Part shown: positions 1-12,352 of the stretch, piece after piece | Layout of the letters: every line of letters starts with the position of its first letter | Position numbering within the stretch: position 1 is the first letter of the stretch | Assembly: GCA_018340375.1 (NCBI GenBank) | Contig: JAFFJZ010000002.1 | Span: forward strand, 41,808,001-41,872,000 | Length of the DNA stretch: 64,000 nucleotides | Origin: Gonatopus flavifemur | Lineage: Eukaryota; Arthropoda; Insecta; Hymenoptera; Dryinidae | Reading direction: 5' to 3' | Translations under genes and position numbers: made by a program | The notes under the pieces: model-generated | Told to the model about the DNA's origin: nothing | The model's database searches: none | What the model saw: the letters and a program-made list of their open reading frames with translations, nothing else

Positions 1-301
1 AAGGCAATCCTGATCAGGTCCTGATCAAGATATCTTGACAGTTACCTCACAATTCAAATACGGATGAGTCAAGGCCATCCTGATCAGGTTCTGATAGGAA
101 TACCATGTCTGAGTTACTGGAAGGGAAAATCTGACTGGGACCTGTCAACAACCTTCCGTTACATTGTTGTAAGGTCCTAAGAGGATGCCATGTCAGGACC
201 TGATAAGGTAATTAAAAGTTTTCCTCAATTAGGAGTTCCCTATTGCAGTCTTACGGGGGCCATGCTTCTAATAAGGAATTCCCTGTCAAATTTCTACTAG
301 G

Positions 302-1371
302 GTACCCAAGTGTGTGGGTGGGTGCCCATGTTGCCCAATGTGGGCCAAGCTGGGCAGACGAATGAGGCCAACCCTGAAATGATCACATCGTTCCCAGCTT
401 GGCTGTATTGCTTTGCCTGGAGAATGGTAACACCATGGGCCCAGCATGAACCCAGACTAGACAATGAATACTACCCCTTCCTTTTCTTTTTGGAATTGAA
501 AAATTGCTGTGAATTCTACCCCAGCAGGCATGAATTTCAGCCCCACTTTGGTCCAGTTTTGGGCCCAGTATTGAGCCCCATCGTGCCTATATGGGCCCAA
601 GACTGGACCAAAGTGGGATCAAAGTTCATACACGCTGAGGATTGTACGCACATGCTCGGGATATAAATTCACCCCAATCTTGGCCTAACGCTGGTCCAAA
701 TTGGGGCCAAGTTCAAATGTGCACGGAGAAAAATGCAGCTCAAAAGGATAGTAAGCTTTAATAGAAAATTGGAGAATATTTCTTAGGATCTAAGAATTTG
801 TCTTAAGTTCGTAATAAACATAAAACGGTTCAGATTTCCCTTGAATATTGCTCGAAAAACAATGAAAAATTATCAATACTTAACAAATCATAAAAACAAA
901 TATGAAGTTTCCAAAAGTCGCGCATAAAATTTTACAAAGTAAATAACAAAGTTTTGGAATCTTATTTTCAAGTTGCGCGGCTTTTGGAAACTTCATATTT
1001 GTTTTTATGATTCGTTAAGTATTGATAATTTTTCATTGTTTTTCGAGCAATATTCAAGAGAAATCTGAACCGTTTTATGTTTATTACGAACTTAAGAAAA
1101 ATTCTTAGATGTTAAGAAATATCCTCAGATTTTAAGAAGTATTCTCCAATTTTCTATCAAAGATTATTATCCTTTCGGGCTGTATTTTTCTCCGTGTGCC
1201 CGCACGAAGATTCATTATTTCCATTTTCTACCAACCATAATTGTATGGGAAAGCACAACAGGGTAAAAATTGAGCCAACATGGGCCCCATCGTCATTCCC
1301 CAATACTGGATCAAAGAGGATAGCCCCAGCCTGAGGCCCATTGTCATTGTAGGCAATACACACTTGGGTAC
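302..1371. mobile_element. inverted-repeat element with GTACCCAAGTGTGT ends, split by another element
   Basis: The termini GTACCCAAGTGTGT (302-315) and ACACACTTGGGTAC (1358-1371) are perfect inverted repeats. The interior is rich in GGGCCCAA-type units, including a hairpin at 541-618 (CCCCACTTTGGTCCAG ... CTGGACCAAAGTGGG). A CACGG element (722-1196) is inserted in it. The 118-codon frame at 310-666 is a by-product of this repeat. Confidence 0.6.
722..1196. mobile_element. CACGG-terminated foldback MITE, TSD TG
   Basis: Ends are CACGGAGAAAAATGCAGC and the reverse complement of CACGGAGAAAAATACAGC. The arms of about 200 bp are nearly perfect and flank a short loop near 920-960. TG directly precedes and follows the element, a candidate 2-bp target duplication. 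It is nested in the 302-1371 element. No coding capacity. Confidence 0.75.
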
Positions 1372-2365
1372 TTTTATAAAACTCATACATGAACAACATT
1401 GAATTGTATATAAATGATGTGTAATTTACGTACACACAGAGAAAAGTTATTATAAAAAGTACTACATTTTATATTAAACCCAGGACAGACTTGCCAATGT
1501 GGTCCCATCTGATATATAAAATGAACATATTGCAATGTGAATTCAATATTCTGAAACAACCGCTTTCAAAAATTACTACATTATATTCGAAATTCTACTC
1601 ACGCAATATTGCTTCACCAGAAACAAAATAAGTAGCTTTGGCAACAGTGCTAAGTGGTAACCGTCAAGTAATAATCGCAAAGCAATATAGTAGTTTGTCG
1701 GAACTGATTGACTAACAACGTAAATACAGTTCTTATATAGCAGAAAAAGAGAACGGTCAACGTAATTTGTCGTACTGTTCATTGAATTTATAGAAATCTA
1801 TAAGTGCCAAAGTGCCCTTCGAGTGTGCCCTCGATACTGATAAAATCTCCAGGAATATATTGTTTGAAAATACAATTTTTCCCGCCTCTTTCATTTATGT
1901 TAGTAGTATGGCGCTTGAATCGCTATACATTTCTCACGAGTGCTGAAGTATAATCATGTGACAATATGAATACGAAATGAGCTGAATTAAACATGGCGAT
2001 TGCGAATATATGTTATGTATGTCTGTTATGTAGTTAAATTTAAGCATAGGTTATAAGTGTACGTTCGTGCGAAGGCGGCAAAGTAGATATGTAAGTTGAA
2101 ATTGTAATCAGTGTAAAACACAAATGTATTCTGAGTATAAAATGACTATATTGTGAATGTAAATTTGTGAATCAAATGTCAACCTTATGAACAACATAAC
2201 CTCTCATCAGGAAAAAATTTTTTTTTATTACCTGATGAATTACAGTATTACATCGGAATATTGTAATTTTCAATCGCAATGAACAATAATATTTGATGCT
2301 GAGAGCCCCTAAAAGTTCATAGATGGTCATTTCGATTTTTACTACATCTCGTCAGTAAGAATCTT

Positions 2366-2684
2366 CCCTGTTACAAAAATCCAGCTGGGATTCCACGTGG
2401 ATTCCAGATCCGAAATTTACCTGCGTTGCCAGTTAAGACTCCACCTGGAATCAAGAATCCCAACTGGATTCCATGTGAGATTTCCAATTCCAACTGGAAT
2501 TCCATCTGGGGTCAGAAATTCCAACTCAAATCCCACGTTGAAGTTGAAATCCTAGCTGGGATTCCACCTGGAAATAGGAATCCCAGCTAAGATTCCACCT
2601 GGAAATGAGAATCCCAGCTGGAAACGCAGATAAATTTCGGAGCTAGAATCCACATCGAATCCCAGCTAGATTTTTGTGACAGGG
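2366..2684. mobile_element. CCC-terminated MITE with internal GCTGGGATTCCA units, TSD TT
   Basis: Ends CCCTGTTACAAAAATC and CCCTGTCACAAAAATC (reverse complement) are near perfect, with TT on both sides. The interior is built from about nine degenerate units of AGCTGGGATTCCACCTGGAA in both orientations. It shares CCC ends and a 2-bp TSD with the elements at 15161, 23315 and 30017. Confidence 0.7.
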
Positions 2685-2686
2685 TT

Positions 2687-5617
2687 GACTTAGATCACGT
2701 ACTTTCTTCTCTTCAGTCTCATGTACAGAGTGGATTGAGTAACTTCGACTACATGAGATATTTAATTGCATTTTTCAGCATAAATATACGAATATTTATC
2801 CTTTTACGAGTTTTATAATATGCATTCTACACCGTTGTGATCAATACTGTTAAGGAAAGTCTGTCCAGCGGTTGCTTGCAATTGTAGTAAAAGTACATGT
2901 TAATTCTCTCATTAATTCAAATACTTTTCTGTCCGTGTACAATTACACGTAACCTCACAGTTGAAAAATTCAGCAACAAAATTCAATCACAAATAATGGA
3001 AATTTGTAGATGAAGCTTCAATCTCACGTAATGGGAGCAATTTTCACTCATGTGATTGCGAAATTTCTTGAAATTTCAATGACATTTGAATGAAAATTCA
3101 GTTACTCAACTGTACTCAATTCAATTATTAAGGTTTGGAAATTGCATTGAAAGTGCATTTGAAGAATGAATGAAAATTCAAGAAATTTTCAACAATCCAC
3201 TTGTACATGAAATTTTTAATTCTTGAATAAATAAAAGAAATGAATAAAATTTGCATAAATTTCTTAACAATGTTCCATTCCCATTGTATTGGATTACAAA
3301 CAAAAAACAACACATAATTCCGAAAGTTCTGCCACTCTAGTGACATCACGAAATCAATCTATTACACACTCTTTATCACAATCGAACTGAATTTTCAAAC
3401 AACAATCATAGACCATCAGCTTATTCAGTTCAGCAATCTTTTGTCCGGGACGTTTTACGCAACACAATTTGGACATAGGATCCACCAGTGCTGAGATATT
3501 TTTCAGCGGGACCTTTCGCTTAGGATCATTTGTCATGAGACCATATGACCGGGATATTCCACATGACACCATTGTATTTGGCTACAAAATTTCAAATGAG
3601 GTGTTACAAGTATTAGCGATCATCGGAAGATCTTGTCCAAATCAGGACTTATTCAAAAATCCCTAATTGGGATGTTAAATTTTGTGACCGCATTCGGTAC
3701 AGTATCAGAACTCGTTAGAATTAATGCATATGAATTTTGATTCAGAATTAAATTAATTCATTCTCACTGAGGGCATTTCACATCTAATTTCCTTCAAATC
3801 CTTGATGAATACACTTGATTTTGAATAAACTTGTCGAATTTCTATAAAATACCGGGTTAACTAAGATTAATAAATATATATCCTTCTGAATTTTATAATA
3901 TTGTATCATATTGACACTCGTATATCAACTAATTAGAATCCTAGAAAATCCTGTGGGATGAGCTCCTTTCGCACGAAAGTTGATAAAAATGTACCTCAGC
4001 TGAGAATTCTCAAGAATTCATCAGAGAAGAATGAAACTCTGCCTCAACCCTCCGGAATGGTTGGATCTTCTCCAAGTGCATCGGGGTCTCCTTCATCTGG
4101 GAAAACTACCTCACCGGAAGCACTCTGTTCTTGTTCTTTCATATGGCTGAACACCGAATGCGTGTCATCTACACACATTTTACGTGTTCTTCTCGCGTTC
4201 TCACCCAAAAAGACAGATTATTCGTCCACACATACCGAGATACACGTATTCCGCTTGATTTTGTTGACCTTCCCCAATCAATATATGAGTCATATATTTT
4301 CGTTCAGTGAATGTCATCATTGAAAAAGTGTTAAAAGTGAGAATCCAAATCCATGTTTCATCGAATCGAAGTCAGAATCGATGCTCGATATCAGTCCTAT
4401 CACTGGTAAATCGACCATGTAATTGTTGCAGTTTTGCGACAAAATGACCGTAGCTAAGAAATAAAAGGAAGGGCGTAGAGAAGGAACGAGTGCGTGTCGA
4501 GTTCGATAAAATCCAGAAACCTTCGGAAAATAGTGAAGAATAAAAAAGTGAAGAAAGAAAGCAAGTCTCGGAGACTTGACGTTCTTCGCGTGTGTTGCAA
4601 GAGACGCGAAGAAACAACATAACGTTGTTACTCCTCGTTCTGGGTCGTTCTATATTATGGGTTTCGTCTTTAAAACCATCGTCGTATATTTTATATACAT
4701 ATAAACATTATATGTGTAAGATACGCGATGGTACAGAATATAAATAATAAAAAACCGGTGACATCGTTTTAGGTTTTCTTAGGATACAATATCCTGTTAT
4801 GAGCATATAACTTGGGTAACTTTTCTCAGCAAGCAATCCAACTATTATCATTGGGAATAAAATATATCAGTTTCGTGTGCGAGGTCTTTTATGTCTCTCT
4901 CCTGTTTTTTTTCCTCCTTTGTTCTTTATCTTTCTCTTTTCTTCTCCCTCACTAAAATCGTGACAACGAGCGTTTGGTATTTAGTTGTCACGAAAGTAAG
5001 TCTTGACGATAGACGTATATACATATATATCTTTGTGGAATAATAAATAGAAAACTAATTGTCACATTCAAGTATCGATTTTTCATGGAATATATTACCG
5101 GTTGTTTGGATTTAGTTTTGTGGGGGGAAAAAATCATTGGGAGGAAATTTCAAAAACATAAATTCGATACATCATGTGAGTATGTGAATCTATTTGGATT
5201 CATTGGTAATCCATTTCAATGTTTATATACCGTGTTCCCTTGTATATTATCGCGTGGGGCAGGTAATTCAAGTTTCACGTGTCGACCTGTTTAATTCATC
5301 AACATTCTGTCACATCAAAGTCACAAGATTCTGCGTACACCCCATGGTTTCTCTATGACACCGAGTTTCAAGGTTTCCACGTGTGCGGTACCTCTCATAG
5401 CGTGCCAATCTCATTTTTTCTGCCTGTCGAGTCTCCCTCGCGAGTTCTTCAAATGAATCTCAAAAGAAACAAATACTTTCGCTCCTTGGAAAATTTCTAT
5501 ATCGATCATGCTTATCGTGAGAATCAATTAATTGAAAAAAAAAACATTGAATTATTATACGACGTGATGAATTTATGAATTCTAAATTGTATTTGTCGTA
5601 ATGAAAGGAAGAAAAAA
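2687..5617. other. stretch without recognised repeats; one candidate exon
   Basis: Apart from the minus-strand candidate exon at 4044-4217, nothing is identified. A short imperfect hairpin lies near 4580-4615 (TTCTTCGCGT ... ACGCGAAGAA). The segment 3360-3590 has overlapping open frames on both strands without recognisable similarity. Confidence 0.4.
4044..4217 (-). CDS. possible terminal coding exon, minus strand, acidic C terminus
   Basis: On the minus strand the frame is open from 4217 to a TGA at 4044-4046. It reads NARRTRKMCVDDTHSVFSHM, then KEQEQSASGEVVFPDEG, and ends DALGEDPTIPEG. Codons in the last third follow a strong purine-first pattern (GAT GAA GGA GAC ...), unusual for this AT-rich window, and the tail is acidic and proline-containing as in many real C termini. 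A candidate acceptor is TTTTTGGGTGAG just before AACGCG; another is TGTGTGTAG before ATGAC. No upstream exon could be assigned. The overlapping + strand frame of 121 codons (3958-4323) is more likely its shadow. I do not recognise the family. Confidence 0.3.
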   Translation of the reverse strand, partial: SVFLGENARRTRKMCVDDTHSVFSHMKEQEQSASGEVVFPDEGDPDALGEDPTIPEG

Positions 5618-5830
5618 TTCCAGCGGAACAATATTTTGATTGAAATTCACGCAAAGGAACTTTTTGGTTGGCTGAAATAAAATTTGTTTGGGATGAACAA
5701 AATTTAGTTCACAATAATTAACACTCCCTTACAGACAAATAAACTTCATTTGTCGTAATTAAATTTCATTTTAGCCAACCTAAAAGTTTTTTTGCGTTCA
5801 TTTCAACCAAAATTTTATTTCGCTGGAAGA
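5618..5830. mobile_element. inverted-repeat MITE with TTCCAGCG ends
   Basis: Long arms pair across the element: TTCCAGCGGAACAATATTTT and AACTTTTTGGTTGGCTGAAA on the left, with the matching reverse complements on the right (GCCAACCTAAAAGTTTTTTT, AAAATTTTATTTCGCTGGAA). The termini are not sharply defined and no TSD is obvious. Confidence 0.6.
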
Positions 5831-5858
5831 AACTGGGGTTTCAGTGTATAACGCTACA

Positions 5859-5996
5859 CAGTGGCGGATTCAGAAATTGTCTATTTCTCTTCCATCGATG
5901 TGTAACAAAGGACAACTAGAGGAGTCATGGTCCCCTATAGTTGTCCTGTGTTACACGTCAATTGGAGAGGAATCAAGAATTCCTGGTTCCGCTACA
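5859..5996. mobile_element. small palindromic element with GTGGCGGA / GTAGCGGA ends
   Basis: Left CAGTGGCGGATTCAG and right (reverse complement) GTAGCGGAACCAG flank arms that pair through GTGTAACAAAGGACAACTA and its partner around a central TCATGGTCCC. Length about 138 bp. It is a hAT-like small MITE by size and ends only. Confidence 0.55.
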
Positions 5997-6437
5997 CGCA
6001 AGTTCCTTGCAAATATTTGGTAAGTCATTAGCATGGGTCTAGTTTTTCTTCAGTTCAACGTTACAAAACGCTAGTAGTCACTTCCCCAAGAGAACATGAA
6101 CATCTAAAAAACATACGTTAAACCTAGAATGAAGCTATGAACATTTGGAGGTTTATTTAAAGGTTCGTTGAATGTAAATTTATCTAAAATCAATCTATTT
6201 GACCCATGGTCTTTTGGGGTTCTACTACCGTAGTAAGAATAACTTTAGTCATTCTCTGAGACTCACAAGCCCTAACCAGACATTTGTAATGGAAAATGAC
6301 TAGAGTAATTGCTTACAGAGTATCCCATTCCAGACTCATTCGAAAAACGTTTGGAAAGAAAATTTCCAAGTTCTGTGGGATTTTGTCTGACATTCGATCA
6401 ATTCCAAATGAATGAATCGATCAGATTTGGGTCAGCA

Positions 6438-7163
6438 TTTATGTTCTTGAAGTTAAAGTCGTGTATAGAAACGAAACGAAACGAAAATTCAAACTCACAA
6501 AATCTCATGAACCATCGTTATTTTTCACCTCAAATTAAGTCCTTGGAACTGAAAACATCGTTCAAACGCAAAATGTATGCAAGAATATTGAATATTGTGT
6601 TGCTCGAGCACTAATCCGTTTCAATAAACGATGCAAGCTTTATCAACACTGTAAAAAATAATCCCAATACAAAAAACTTCAAAAAAGTGAAAAAATATAC
6701 TTGGCGTCGAGACGCTACCGCGTCTCTTGATTGAGGAATTTTACCCCAAAAATTGGTGGTGAGGAAGTTCCTCCATAGATGGGGAATTTCACACCATAAT
6801 GTGGTGAACTTTTCTTTCATTTTTAGAGGATTCAACACCCAAAAAAAAAGAGAATTCCTGACAGTGCTGAAAAAAACTGTCATTTTCGATGGAAAACAAT
6901 TCCTTGACAATGAGGGGACAAAATGCACCAACAGTGTCTTTATGTTCTTGAAGTTTGAATCGTTTATAGAAACGAAACGACGATTCAAACTCACAAAATT
7001 TGATGAATCATCGGTGATCATGTTTCTGAATTAGCTCTTTGGAACTGGTCACATCGTGGAAAGGATGTTCTGCAAGATTTTTGGGTTCTATCAGCTGAGT
7101 ATTTCATTTATATTCCATTACCAATTCGTTCCAATGAACGATTCAAACTTCAAAAACATGTGT
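6438..7163. repeat. two direct copies of a ~220-bp inverted-repeat family
   Basis: ATGTTCTTGAAGTTTGAATC-like starts at about 6440 and 6942 are followed in both by GAAACGAAACGA, ATTCAAACTCACAAAAT, GAACTG..ACATCGTT and a right end that is the inverse (AATGAACGATTCAAACTTCA). The right copy spans 6942-7163, the left about 6438-6655. A third copy lies at 22858-23256. Open frames here on both strands (6611-7021, 6753-7034) come from these repeats. Confidence 0.6.
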
Positions 7164-7798
7164 CTTTCCGCATCTATTGGGAATTTCAAGTGAGGTAATA
7201 CGTTTGATTGGATCTTTCAAGGAAGCATCTCAAAATTCACACGACAATGTTGTTCAGTTATGACGTTATCGATCATGCATGATCAATCTACTACTTTTCA
7301 AAACTATACACACTCTGAGCGGTATTTTCCAACAATACAAGAATACGTTCGTGTATCGACTGCATATCTCGTTACTATTCATCACTTGATATCGGATTCT
7401 GTATTCCGTCACGTTAGTTGAGTGAATATCGCCAATTTACAACGGCAGGCAACGATCTCCCTTTCTTCTCACAATGACGGAGAATGGAAATATGCCGATG
7501 AACGAGATTTTGTCTCACAACACGAAGAACATTATAAAGTCGATTAAATTTTGCAGATCAAAAGAAGAACAATGCTCTATTGTGCTGTATGAATTAATAA
7601 CGAATTGTGCGCACATCACGTACGACGATGGTATTGAAATTTCAAATAAATTTCCCATGGAGAATATATTGTCATGAAAATGAAGAGACACAACGCTTTT
7701 TCTCTGCAAACGAGACTAGTCGAATTTCAGAATTTTAGAGTCTGGGAAGAGGGAGCAATTTTCAATTCCAGACTTACAAGAATTTCAAATTCTTTCGA

Positions 7799-7900
7799 AC
7801 ACGGAGAAAAAAGAAATTCGCTATGACGCGAAATCTGATTTTGCGGGATCCCTTTTGCTGGAGCAACAAATTTTTCTCACTGATAGCAACCTTTTTACCT
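7799..7900. repeat. partial GCAAA-family MITE, interrupted
   Basis: It begins ACACGGAGAAAAAAGAAATTCGC and contains the family signature of a TTTTGC..GGATCCCTTTTGCTGGAGCA block followed by GCAACAAATTTTT. It is cut off by the element at 7902-8167. Right-hand family sequence resumes near 8170 with CACGGAGTAAAAA. Confidence 0.5.
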
Positions 7901-7901
7901 A

Positions 7902-8167
7902 CACGGGAAAAAGTCCCATGTAAATTCTACATTGTTTGTTGTTGATTTCACATAATGGCTCACATGAATGCAATTGGAGGAAAATTTACATTGAAACCAA
8001 TGTTATATTTCCACTGTTACCGAAGTAAATGGGAGTGGTGTTGCTGTAAAGTAACTATGATAACAATGTAAATCCAACAGGACTGTGCAGTAAATTTTAC
8101 ATGAGATCCACACTGTAATCGTTACCTCACTTTTTATGTAATTTTTACACAGGTATTTTTTTCTGTG
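7902..8167. mobile_element. MITE with CACGGGAAAAA / CACAGAAAAAA ends
   Basis: The ends CACGGGAAAAAGTCCCATGT and the reverse complement of ACAGGTATTTTTTTCTGTG are inverted, each followed inward by a GTAAAAATTACAT-like block. The interior has many GTAA-centred short units (ACATTGTTAT, TTTACAGC, ATGTAAATTT). It is nested in a GCAAA-family copy. Confidence 0.55.
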
Positions 8168-8539
8168 TATGCACGGAGTAAAAAGAACAGTGAATGATGA
8201 CTAGAAATACCAGGGATCATTGCTAAAAAGGGTTAGCAAATTGGTGACAACTGAACTTTTCTATCAACAGTTCCTTATGCGGGGAGTAGTAATAGTTCCT
8301 ATCTTCGGATGAAGATCACTGCTAATTCATTTAGTTTCTGTTATAATATGAACTAAACAAACATATTTCCTATTTCTCACAACACTCAGTGATCAATATC
8401 ATCATTCAAAAGAAAGATGCCATGAATTATCCTCTAATATTACGCAAAAAAATGGATTCTTTTAGAATTCATACTTCCACGACGGTTTTTCGTCTCATTG
8501 ATCCGGATGCAAGGCTGTGATAGAAAGAAATTGTTTCCT

Positions 8540-8622
8540 CAGTAATCGGGATTCGAACCTACCTACCTAACCAACCTAACTTAGCCGAAGTAACGCTTAT
8601 ACCGACTTAGCTCTACAACACG
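8540..8622 (-). repeat. tRNA-derived SINE head (decayed)
   Basis: Read on the minus strand, GTGTTGTAGAGCTAAGTCGG contains an A-box-like AGCTAAGTCGG, followed about 45 bp later by a perfect B box GGTTCGAATCC. The T stem and acceptor do not fold well, and the middle holds a TTAGGTTGG / TAGGTAGG repeat. This suggests a SINE head rather than a tRNA gene. Confidence 0.5.
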
Positions 8623-8926
8623 ATTGAGTTTTCCAAGTTACTGAAAGTTTATGAATCGTTCGTAGATTCGTGCTCACACCTCAGCAACTCACTTTATGAA
8701 CAATCTTAGTGATGTGCGGCACACAATACTTGAGAATCATTACCTCGAAATGTTATGAATGATTCCATACCGTGCAATGGTTCAATTTTTTTCTCCTATG
8801 TTGGAATCTTCTCTATACATTGTTTGGCAATCATTGCCTTGAAATATTATGAATCACTCTCCATGCCGGACAATACCACGTTTCATATTCAATTTCATGA
8901 CGTTTTGTGATGGTTGAGGGAACCAT

Positions 8927-9099
8927 CGCCCATACAGCACCGAAGACCTCAGTTATGTATCAGAAACGTGTCCGTTACAAAAGCGGACATAGAAACATTT
9001 CAGAAAGTTTTCAAATACCTTCCAAACACGTATCTATGTCCGCTTTTGTAACGGAGACGTTTCTGATACATTACTGGAGTATTCGGTGTTGTATGGGCG
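8927..9099. mobile_element. palindromic element with CGCCCATAC ends
   Basis: The left arm CGCCCATACAGCACCGAAGA and CAGAAACGTGTCCGTTACAA pair with TTGTAACGGAGACGTTTCTG and GTATTCGGTGTTGTATGGGCG on the right, around a short loop at about 9000-9030. Length 173 bp. Frames on both strands across it are artefacts of the palindrome. Confidence 0.65.
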
Positions 9100-9149
9100 C
9101 TAATTACGTTTATCGTTGCCCGTGTGGAAATCAATGCTGGGCATCTTGA

Positions 9150-9540
9150 AGTATGTCCGGGACCCGTAAGGGTATCACTTGAGCATCCAATATAAGAGTT
9201 TCCCACCCACGGCCCATATGAGCCCAGTTGGGGTTGCTAGTGTACTCCCCGGATATTTTCATCTAGGGATGCCCACCCACAGCCCATATAGGCCCTGGGC
9301 AAGCCAACATCGTCTCGCCCAGGTATTGTAATTTGAGCATGTCCAGCCACATCCTATGGAGGCCCTGGATTGGCTATCATTGTTCCTCCTATTGGAAATA
9401 TCTGACAGAACCGGACAACATTTTGAACCAGTTCCGACAGGTTTGTCTGACATTGTTCGGTTTGTACATCAGTTCGAACACTCATGGAACTGCCAGACAG
9501 AGCCGAACAGAACCTGTCAGATCCGGGTCAAAATCCTGCC
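9150..9540. repeat. GGCCCATAT / ACAGACCG degenerate tandem block
   Basis: Three or more degenerate repeats of GAGCATCC..CCCACCCAC(A/G)GCCCATATGG..CC appear between 9180 and 9370, followed by a GACAGAACCGGACA-type series to 9530. Similar GGCCC-rich blocks are at 301-720, 1260-1370 and 10470-10660. Confidence 0.5.
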
Positions 9541-9542
9541 TG

Positions 9543-9796
9543 CACGGAGAGAAATGTATTTGGAAAAATTACCATTTTATTCGTAAACTAGAACTATTCG
9601 GAAAAATCAGACAATAACTTATAACATAATTTCCAATAATTGTCATCCGTGATGGTAAAAATCGAGATTAATTTGGATTTTTACCATCACAGATGGCAAT
9701 GATTAGAAATTATGTTATAAGTTATTGTCTGATTTTTCCGAATAGTTCTAGTTTACGAATAAAATGGTAATTTTTCCAAATACATTTCTCTCCGTG
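9543..9796. mobile_element. 254-bp near-perfect palindromic CACGG MITE
   Basis: Ends CACGGAGAGAAATGTATTTG are identical on both arms, and the two ~120-bp arms match almost base for base around a centre near 9670. The identity indicates a young insertion or ongoing arm conversion. Flanking dinucleotides are TG and TA, so the target duplication is not intact. Confidence 0.8.
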
Positions 9797-10469
9797 TAGT
9801 TGAAATCTTATTTTATTATTTTGTGTATCGAAAGTTTTTTTTCGTTCAGTTTTTTTTTAACATTGAGAGGAGGTAATGAACAGAAAATACTTTTTTTTGG
9901 TGTTATTAACAACAACAACGGAATACTTCATATTAACGTTGGTAGAATTGTCTATAGAGTATTTCAAAATAGTCAACAGGATTTCCATCGAATACTTCGC
10001 ATTGTAATTCTCGTATCCCCTTGAGTAAAAATCAAAGCTGACGTACATTCGGGGCATGCTCAATGTTGTTGAGTCAAAATTGCATTGTCTTTTATTTCTA
10101 CTAGGGGAATCTCTGACACTGACTGAATTAAAACGTATTTTGATTCCTATGTTCTTGAACGTTATTCTTCCAGTGCTCTTATAATTTCCAGGTTATAACA
10201 ATGGAAACGGATTTCAAACAACCTATGAGCTCGAAATTACAATTCCAAAAATTTGATACGCCTTTGGCTGACTGGAAAAAATATTTTAATTACCTTTCTG
10301 AAAATTTACATACAAGAGCGGATGCGAATTTTAATTTGTTTTTGATTTGATGGTAATTTCACATAAAGCATAGATCTATCAAAAGCTAACCCTCAAAGAA
10401 CATTTTGCTGGAGCAAATCCATTTGTCTTTCATCTGAGGAGTATCAGCCAAATATCCTGAAGCCCAGCG

Positions 10470-10660
10470 CAGGATGAAATTTGAAAATTCATATGGGCTA
10501 AAATGAACTCCCTAAGTTGGCCCAAATTGAATTCTTGATGTGGGCCAAGTTTGTGAACCATTACGGGGCCTAAGTTAAAAAGCGTAACACCCCAAGTTGG
10601 GGCCAATCCAGGTGTCCTAATTAGGGATTATAAACCTGGCCCAGGTCTGAGCCCGGAAGA
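10470..10660. repeat. CCCAAGTTGGGGCC-type degenerate repeat block
   Basis: Short units such as AAGTTGGCCCAAATT, GTGGGCCAAGTTTG, GGGGCCTAAGTT, CCCCAAGTTGGGGCC and CTGGCCCAGG recur over 190 bp. They are of the same type as the block at 301-720. Confidence 0.5.
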
Positions 10661-11239
10661 ATTTCCACACGGGTGAATGCTCCACAGTATAGGCATGATT
10701 GATACAATTTTTTATTACTATGCACATTAGCACATTTTTCAAAAATTGGCTTCAATCCTAGGCAAGATAGTAATCATCGCTACCAATTTCGAAATCATTT
10801 TTCTCCGTGGGACAGCGATTTCCAGCTGTGGTGGCAGAAAGTCTTTGCTCCTCCAGTATAACTCGTTTGCTGTTTTTTATATAATACTGAAAAATTTTAC
10901 CAATTCAACAAGAAAATTTGCTGCTTCAGTTAATCGTGCTGTTTTCTCAACAACTCACTTAGCTGTGGCAGGGAATTTTTAATTTCAAAAAGATTTTCTA
11001 TTCTGTATATAATATCTCGATTTGCTGCGTCAACAAATTGCTTCTTTAGTAGAGGGAAGCTTTGTGATCGTTTCGTGGGATCGACAATTTCTTTGTCACC
11101 AAAATCAGAATTTTTCACACTCAAATATCTTCTCGTCTCCTTTGAGGGAAGTTTTGTGATTGATCCGAGGGATCGAAAATTTTGAAGTCTGTCGTGTAAG
11201 AGTTCTGCCTGTCGACACACTGCGAACCCGCATATCTTC

Positions 11240-12330
11240 CGTTCTACTCATCCAATTCCGATGGAATTGATACCAGAGTCGGGTAGTGAGGCGATAGTGG
11301 TCCCATTGAAGTTTCAGCTCAATTGATCTAGAGCATTCGGGTGGGGAAGAGAAATGCGATGAAAAATTGTGATTTTTGCGAACACGCGTATCTCATCTCT
11401 TGCTGTTTCGATTCCCATAAAACTTCTGGTATGTTCCTGTGATGGTTCTATATAAGTTTCAGTTCAATCAATCGAGAGGAACGAAAAAAAAACTCTTCTC
11501 TGGAATCGATATTTTTAGAAATTTTTTGGAATCAGGCTTTCGTTGAATAGGAATGATCCGAATATCATGTAAATTCGTTCGAATGTGACTACCAAAGAGA
11601 TAAATGTTCCATATGAATTTCAAGTAAATCGGTTCGGAGGATCAGAGATAGGCTGTATCGTTGTTTCAATATTTTTACTTTTTCGCACATCCATTTTGCA
11701 AACGCATATATCTTAGGGGGCCTCCATTGATTACGTGAGGCATTCTTAAGAATTTTTCGACCCCCCCCCCCCCTCGCCTAATTTCATGTGAGATTTTTCA
11801 AAATTTGTGTTTTGGGTGTAAATGCGTTGGATTATTAAAAAAATGAAAACACAATTCGTTCTATTACTTTTATCTAAGACTGATAAAAACTATTATTTGA
11901 GAATATTGCCGTAATTTAAAATCACAGTGATGAAATGAAATCTTTCCAAATAATTTCACGCAATTTCACACCGTTTTCTGCTGGAAAGAAACAATTACGT
12001 GATATTTGCTGAGAACCGCCTCTCCCCCAAGTGAAATTTGGAAAAAGTTGAAGAATGAACCAAAGATGAAACTGGAGTAGGAGCTGCTATAGCTATTGGT
12101 AATCATGAACTAAAAGGAATTTGAGCTAGATTGATCCCGTCCACCCCTTGAACACCACACGTAAATAATGGACGCCCCCTTATCTTCTATTAATCCGATC
12201 ATTATGAAATTCAAACCAGATCTCAGCGATGGTCCTATAATTGTCTGAGTTTCAGTTAAATCGGTCGAGAAGTGTTGAAGATTTAGCTTTTCCGAAATTG
12301 ATGATGCGAGTGATTTTCTGAGGCCCTTGT
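11240..12330. other. non-coding stretch with a poly-C run
   Basis: No gene or clear terminal inverted repeat is seen. A run of about 14 C at 11761-11774 follows ATTACGTGAGGCATTC; a related ATTACGTGA ... CTCCCCC stretch recurs near 11994-12030. Both may be a degraded repeat. A GATCCGAATATC..TCGGT-type series of short repeats covers 11240-11700. Confidence 0.35.
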
Positions 12331-12352
12331 TTTGATGGACATGGGATGGATC

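Noticed and set aside
310..666. 118-codon + frame
   Set aside because: It lies wholly in the GGGCCCAA repeat body of the 302-1371 element.
3354..3587. Minus-strand 72-codon frame (MVSCGISRSYGLMTN...) after an acceptor-like TTTTGTAG
   Set aside because: No recognised family, an in-frame stop directly upstream, and an overlapping + strand frame of similar quality; not enough to call an exon.
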